64,000 nucleotides of DNA, taken from the NCBI GenBank assembly GCA_027405735.1, contig JAPEHQ010000006.1, positions 2,728,001 to 2,792,000 on the forward strand. The letters run 5' to 3'. Each line of letters opens with the position of its first letter. Position 1 is the first letter of the stretch. A model generated the notes under the pieces. It saw nothing but the letters and a program-made list of their open reading frames with translations. It searched no databases and was not told where the DNA came from. This document shows positions 58,021-64,000 of this stretch, one piece after another. This DNA comes from Mucor racemosus. Lineage: Eukaryota > Mucoromycota > Mucoromycetes > Mucorales > Mucoraceae. The position numbers were made by a program, and so were the translations under genes.

Positions 58021-59083
58021 AAAAATTAAATAACTCAAGTAGATAAAATTGCAAGTGATATTGGAGTAGATATAGCTTTTGAAAGTTGCATTTCTTTTCA
58101 TAAAAAACGCTAAAATATTCAAAATGCCCTTTTTTTCGTTTTAGCGCGTCGAGATTTGAATCCCCGGAATTTATTATTTTTGTGTGGTGTTTTAGCCATG
58201 TATGCAACATTTCAAGCATATTCATAGTAAATTTCTATATTTAATTCACAATTTTCAAGATAAGTACAGCTTTTGTTACATCATGAGAGCCAATAAATAT
58301 TAAAAAAACATATAGAAATGCTAAAATGTACTACTTTTTACATGTACAAATGGTGATTATCCTGAAATGACCAGATTTGATTCAGATTGCAAAAATCAGC
58401 TGACCTCTTCGAAATTTAGGAGCACTGTCTTGGTTACTTCAACAACTACACTCGGCACATGTTTGTATAGTTATTCTTGTTGATATTTTACCAAAATATG
58501 CATATATATATTGCAAGTGATTCAATTTTAATCGATATGGCGTATTGACATGTTTAGTTTGTCAGAAACGCACAGCTCCAATTTGTTGCATTCTGAATTT
58601 ATAACGTTAGGAATTTATGAACTTGTCTAATCCATTATACTTATAAAAGTAAAGAAGGAGAATTTTTTATGACAATTGCTTTATATTCTAATATTTTTCG
58701 ATTTTATTAATTAGCGAGTATTTGGCATGAATACAGGCTCCTCGCACACTCATCAATATAAAAAGGTCAAAAACTGCACAATAACACTTGAATAATTCGA
58801 GAGAATTGCATTTATTTATTCATTATTATGTTTCATTTCATAAACAACATAAAAAGATTAAAAGCTGCTGCAAATCATTATCATTTTTGAAAAAGGGTTT
58901 TTAGCTTTTTGGTAAAAACGAGCACCTGTGGTGCTGCACTATAGTAATAGAATAAACTATAGTACGTCACATCGGGGGACACGGTATTGCAATAAAAAAA
59001 ATCAAATACTGTGAGTCCCTTCTTACATTTTCCCTTTTTACTATTTTAAAAAATTAGCTTACGTATATATAACCTCTAAAAAA
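58021..59083. other. Intergenic, nothing recognised
   Basis: About 1 kb of AT-rich DNA upstream of the Not3/5 gene, containing its promoter in the last few hundred bases. No gene. Confidence 0.5.
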
Positions 59084-61117
59084 ATGTCCATGAAAAAGTT
59101 ACAATGTATGTATGGGAAAACGAAAAGAAAAAAGACCAAAACAAAACAAAATATTTAACATGTATCATTAGCCGAAATAGATAAATTGTTAAAGAAAGTT
59201 AGCGAAGGAGTAGAGACCTTTGAGACTATCTTTGACAAGATACATTATACCAACAACGCAAATCAAAAGGACAAATACGAGCAAGATTTAAAGAAAGAAA
59301 TCAAAAAATTACAACGACTTCGAGATCAAATCAAAACATGGTTGTCATCCAACGATATTAAGGATAAACGTGCTCTTTTGGATAATAGAAAATTAATTGA
59401 GGCCCAAATGGAAAGATTTAAACAAGTTGAAAAGGAAATGAAGACAAAGGCATATTCTAAAGAAGGTTTGATGCAAAAGGAACGTTTAGATCCCAAGGAC
59501 AAAGAAAAGGCAGATGCTTGTGAATTTGTTACCAATGCTGTAGATGAGCTGTCAAGACAAATTGAACATGAGGAATTCGAAATCGAACAATTGGAGGGTT
59601 CCAAACGTGGCAATAAGAAAGCTGATCATCAACGTGTTGAACGTTTACATGAGATGGAACACTTGAATGAACGAAGAAACTTTCACATTAATCGGTTAGA
59701 GTTGATATTGAGGCTATTAGAAAATGATCATCTTGAACCTGATCGTGTGAATGAGTTTAAGGATGCAATTCAGTATTATGTAGAGTGCAATCAAGAACCT
59801 GATTTTGAGGAAGATGAAGGATTATACGATGAGTTGGATTTAGAAAAAGAGGAGGAACTGTATGCGATCAGAACAGATGAATTTCATAGTAAGTTGAGGA
59901 TCAAACGAGGATGAATGGGAATATGGATAATTAACATGGCCACTGGAAATTATAGATAAATCAGATTCTGAGGCAGACGATGAAGACGATGAGAATGATC
60001 ATGTAAGTAGGCACCAGACATTATTGTTGCTCATTGTTAATTAATTTAATTATTCAGGACCAGTATTCTTCATTATCAACTCCTGTACATAGCCCTAAAA
60101 AGTCTAGTAAATCCAGTCCAAAGTCATGTAAGCTATTAAATACGCAAGTCTCACATTGATCAATCATTAAGAGAGTCATAATTGTATAGTACAAGGCGAA
60201 GTTGAATCAAATGCAGCTAAATCCACATCAACTAAAGAAGCATCTTCCTCGACATTTTCGTCTAATTATGCTCAAAGTGCATCATCTTCCAATAAATCCT
60301 CTAGCAAAGGTAATCTAATTCTAGTAACATTAAACTAAAGCTATTTGAATTAACTCAACACAACTTACTAGTATCTGCTTGGAATGAACCACCCAAGATT
60401 GTTGATCAATCCAAATCATCCTCCTCATCATCATTAGTATCAGCTGATAAAAAAGCGCTTTTATCAAGCCCATATTCATCATTGACTGATGGCAAGGATC
60501 ACAAATTACCTGCATCACTCGCTGATTTAGCACCGTCGTTTGAAATGGTCAAAAACAAGAGCAAAACTGATCTTCTTTACACCAACCAAATGCTGGATGC
60601 CAGTTTCCAACATGTACCTGATTTGATTGATTCTGAACGACCTAAATTATATCAACCACGTAACCCTTTTAGCAATCCAAGTTATTACCCACAACAACCT
60701 TTAATTATCTTTGATAATCCTGTTTTATATGAAAAGTTTGATATGGATACACTTTTTTACATCTTTTACTATCAGCAAGGAACATATCAACAGTAAGTCT
60801 TTTGTTTATAAAGGAAAAGTTTCAATATGAATTAATGTGTTTTGGTTAGATATTTGGCAGCTAAAGAATTAAAAAAACAATCCTGGAGATTTCATAAAAA
60901 GTATTTGACTTGGTTCCAACGTCATGAAGAACCAAAGATTATCACTGAGGATTATGAACAAGGCACTTATATATATTTTGATTATGAAGGCGCTTGGTGT
61001 CAAAGAAAGAAAACAGAGTTTAGGTAAGCTGGATGTTTAGATATCATGGTTTATTTTAATTAATCACAAAAAAAAAAAAAAAATAGATTTGAATATCGTT
61101 ATCTTGAAGAAGCTTAA
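59084..61117 (+). CDS. NOT5: CCR4-NOT complex subunit Not3/Not5
   Basis: Scaffold subunit of the CCR4-NOT deadenylase, active in mRNA decay and codon-dependent turnover. Exons 59084-59105, 59172-59888, 59956-60002, 60058-60127, 60190-60309, 60372-60792, 60850-61023, 61087-61117, giving 533 aa (yeast Not5 is 560). The first 22-bp exon (MSMKKLQ) restores the canonical start before [14 protein letters not shown]. Residues about 5-240 are the conserved Not3 N-terminal coiled coil ([41 protein letters not shown]). A Ser/Lys/acidic linker follows, then the NOT-box domain about 425-530 ([50 protein letters not shown]). The final exon is 31 bp. The second donor-side stretch encodes a disordered acidic tract ([10 protein letters not shown]). 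Confidence 0.93.
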
Positions 61118-61554
61118 ATATGATTAAAATTAAAATAAAGAACTTTGGCTATTCTTTTGCATATATACCTTAGTATTTTGATTTGTCTTTGATAATGATC
61201 GATGTTTGATCGTTGTCTACAATAGTTATATATATATATATATGTACATCTGTCATAAAAAGTCAGCATGCTATAGGATGAGTGGCTCTGATGATATTAT
61301 TATTTTAGCACTAGAGTTAAATTATCGAAACTTTGAAGAGATACTGCATGAATAGAGGCTGATATATTGATCTATCTATCTATCTATCTATCTATCTATA
61401 TACATGACACTTTTTTTAGTCCATTCGTCAGCATTGTAAAGCAAGAGCAATACATTTACATTCCAACACATTTGGGTTCCAGCAGATTTCGATACATTTC
61501 GGTGCATTCCCAAGTATTTTGATGGAACAATAAGTAAATTCTTTATGTGCTCAA
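61118..61554. other. Intergenic with simple repeats
   Basis: Holds an (AT)n run near 61222-61241 and a (TCTA)n microsatellite at 61371-61398; otherwise nothing recognised. Confidence 0.6.
61371..61398 (+). repeat. (TCTA)7 microsatellite
   Basis: Seven uninterrupted TCTA units. Confidence 0.95.
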
Positions 61555-62670
61555 CATAGATCTAGCTTAAATATAACCTTTCGTTTTTGTTTCCGAGTAA
61601 AATATTGATTTTTTGTCGAGATAATCAAAATAATGGTTCTTATCACAGCTTAAAACCTATCATAACGGGGCTCCAAAATTGATTATGATGAAAAAATGGA
61701 CGAAAAATGGTTCAAAAACCAAAATCGTTTAATGGCTCATGAACTGCAAAATAAGTTTAACTAGCATATTAAGTATTTTTTGTACAGTTTTGAATTCTAC
61801 ATCCATCTAAATAAAATTCAAACAATTGCTTTACATTAAATTTTGGGTAAAATGCAATTGAAATTTTGGAGGTTTTTCAAGCATACACACCACTTTTTAC
61901 AAGCATACTTTAAATACAAGTGACTCCAAAAATGCACAGCAATATAATCTATCAATCGAGCCATTTCTGAATGTTTTAATTGCATTTTTCGCAGAGAAAA
62001 CGAGATTTTTGTTGATTTTTTTTCAAATTCAGAATTTGGGATGAGGGTATACAAGGGGAAATTGAAGCTAGAATCGAAGGTATCTCATTGTACACATTTT
62101 TGAGAATATCTCCATGAAAAATCAATGTTTTCAAAAAAACTAAATTGGGTCCGAGAGAGCTCAACGAGTTTAATAATATGAATATAGAAAAAATGCTGCT
62201 CGATTTAACCAATATTTTGAAATCTACTATAGAAATGTCGAAAAAAAATGAAAAAAACAAAAGTACCTAGAATTTTTTTAAACTGAAATATGTTATAAAG
62301 TGCTTTAAAACAAGTAAGTTTTATTATTAAAAAGTATTAGTATAGCTTAATTTTTTGCAGAGATATGAAGCCTCAAAAGCTTCAATTTATAGCAGTGGAA
62401 TGCCTGTAAAAATCTGAAACATTAGCATTAAAAAATTTATATCAACTGCAAAAAATAGGATATTTTCGGATACTTGTTTTTGGATTAAAATTGAAAATCT
62501 CAGTTACATTGGCATATAATTTTTTTTTTTTGGCATTATTTAGTGAAAAAAAAAAGTAAAGCATGGATGAAAAGTGAGACCCAGTTTTCAAAGGAAAAGC
62601 AGTGGTTTTTACGTGTTTTTGATTCTTTCGTGATATATATATAATATAAATTTAGGAATAGGTAGTACGG
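61555..62670 (+). repeat. F1 repeat, copy 5 (5' truncated)
   Basis: Starts inside the element near GTTTCCGAGTAAAATATTG and runs through GGGATGAGGGTATACAAGG (62038) to about 62670. The inverse motif pair is spaced about 512 bp (61601 and 62113). A one-base loss in the GGGGAAAATGGAAGC segment shifts the small frame out. Confidence 0.78.
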
Positions 62671-64000
62671 GCTTTTTGCCTATTATTGATGTTAGTAAAT
62701 CTACTTGTTTAAATCTGACGTTTTTAACCTGATTTCCAAATGGAATTGAGATGGTATATAAATAATTTTAGAAACCACAAATCACCCGGATCTGGCGATG
62801 GGACTTCTGGTTTTCTCTGTAACTGAATAGTAAAGACCCTTTCCATAAAATAATCAATTGTATTAGTCTTTATTTATTGTATTGGAAATAATCGCTAATT
62901 ACTTAGAAATCTCATTTTTGTATATCAATGTTCCTGAACGATAGTTCGATATTATTAAAATAGACTTCCTATAAATCTTGTCTATATATTAAAACTATGA
63001 CTAAAATAATAACAATTTTTAAAGAAGTAAACAAAGTAAAGTTGACAGCGATAACTCACATAACCTCTTAAGAGAATGGAAACATTATTTACTCTCCTAC
63101 ACGATTGATCGAGCTTAATAAACTTTAGAATATGGACCTTTTTGATGATGCTAATATAGAGTAGTATTATTATACTAGTCTGTCTTTTATTGAATAAGCT
63201 TAAAACCTCCAAATCTTTTTATTAATTCCCTGGGTAATGTTTAGGATATATAGACTAAATTGGGTACATTTGAGAGAATATGGCATCATTATTAATATAA
63301 TTTCTCAAAATGTTATCTGGACATGACTCTTAGGAGGATTACGAATATAAGAAGGTTATAGTAATGTATTACAGTTTTATTTTATTTGGTTAAGTTATAT
63401 TTAGTCTATGATGATAGAATGGTGGTGTTGTCGTCTGACAAGTCCTCAAGTTAAGTCAATTATAAGTTCGTTCCTGGAATGGGAGTTTGACTATATTTTA
63501 TTTGTGAATAACATCTCCACCTTCTAAATTTAATCAACAAGCATGAGAGCATGAGTATTCTGCATACTTAACTACTTGTGTTGTAAGTCACCTAGTATCA
63601 TACGTTATCACCTTCTACAGTATCAATACATCTTACAATCTATTGACTACAATATGTATTGAAGTGCAAAGTCTTGATATCGGATATAAGAAACTTCTAG
63701 CGTACCAAGTTTAATTCAGTAATTGCCAAGAACGCTTGGTCCTCAATTACGACACCATATCATTTCATTCCAGCGGTTAACCAATCAAGTAGCTATCAAA
63801 TCAACATCCAAGCACATTTAGCGCAGCATTGAAACAAGGCAACTCATCACAAGCTCTGAAAGAACGGTTACGTTATGATTAATCAATGTAAATCCATAGA
63901 TTACTATCAAACAGATCTAATCGTTCAATAGTGCCTTAAATTATATCTCAGGATCTCAATGTAAAATCAATATAAAGGGCCATACTTTTCACTATGAAGA
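62671..64000. other. Intergenic to window end, no gene supported
   Basis: About 1.3 kb. TCAATACAT and ATGTATTGA form a 9-bp inverted pair across 63623-63662. The last 600 bp are slightly less AT-rich than the flanking repeats, but no frame longer than chance, LTR ends with duplication, or tRNA were found. Confidence 0.5.

Noticed and set aside
58130..58180. tRNA-like string ATTCAAATC with GGGG in reverse orientation near 58150
   Set aside because: The flanking bases do not form a T-arm stem and no A-box or acceptor stem is visible at the right distance.
63429..63541. TGTTG...CAACA segment resembling an LTR
   Set aside because: No matching direct duplication at its flanks, no second copy and no promoter-like box; the short ends are expected by chance.

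Overview
The window is AT-rich nuclear DNA from a filamentous fungus, most likely an early-diverging one of the Mucorales type. The evidence is the many very short introns (about 48-70 bp, GT-AG with one probable GC-AG), the compact gene spacing inside clusters, low GC content, and a gene set of conserved eukaryotic housekeeping proteins. No bacterial operons, rRNA, tRNA or CRISPR were seen. The species call is inference; no database was searched.

Gene clusters. (1) 1.6-7.6 kb: mitochondrial ribosomal protein uS15m, an exopolyphosphatase with DHH motifs, an F-box protein, a UBXD8/FAF2-like ER protein and LSm3. (2) 22.6-32.3 kb: arginase, a tail-anchored ALDH3-type aldehyde dehydrogenase, a small unknown protein, dihydrolipoamide dehydrogenase, a pyrimidine 5'-nucleotidase-like HAD hydrolase, and a possible 101-aa gene. 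(3) 39.4-47.0 kb: an alpha-arrestin with two PPSY motifs, Ku70 (15 exons), a small PPSY membrane protein and a secreted beta-helix-like protein. (4) 52.6-54.0 kb: an amino-acid transporter. (5) 59.1-61.1 kb: the CCR4-NOT subunit Not3/Not5. All splice models were built by hand from GT/AG sites, reading frame and family conservation; every listed model closes in frame.

Between the clusters the DNA is mostly mobile or repetitive. There is a 1638-bp Tc1-like transposon with 213-bp inverted repeats, a TA duplication and a transposase carrying two in-frame stops (10854-12491). Two nearly identical 363-bp hAT-like MITEs have different perfect 8-bp target duplications (13333-13695 and 17581-17943). 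Three solo LTRs have perfect 5-bp duplications (18387-18661, 19362-19642, 37394-37616). A pair of inverted ~1.15-kb arms each carries the same broken piece of a dynein intermediate-chain gene (33340-34500, 35648-36830). Two older repeat families, here called F1 (at least six copies) and F2 (three copies of about 1.16 kb), share a recurrent 20-nt motif; F1 also carries a small conserved reading frame.

The genes do not form one pathway. Some links are plausible: arginase and the amino-acid transporter in nitrogen use, with GATA-type sites upstream of arginase; the arrestin and the PPSY membrane protein as possible partners of a NEDD4/Rsp5 ubiquitin ligase; the F-box and UBX proteins in ubiquitin-dependent turnover; LSm3 and Not3/5 in RNA processing and decay. 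The most novel material is the F1/F2 repeat superfamily and the dynein-carrying inverted repeat, not the gene set.
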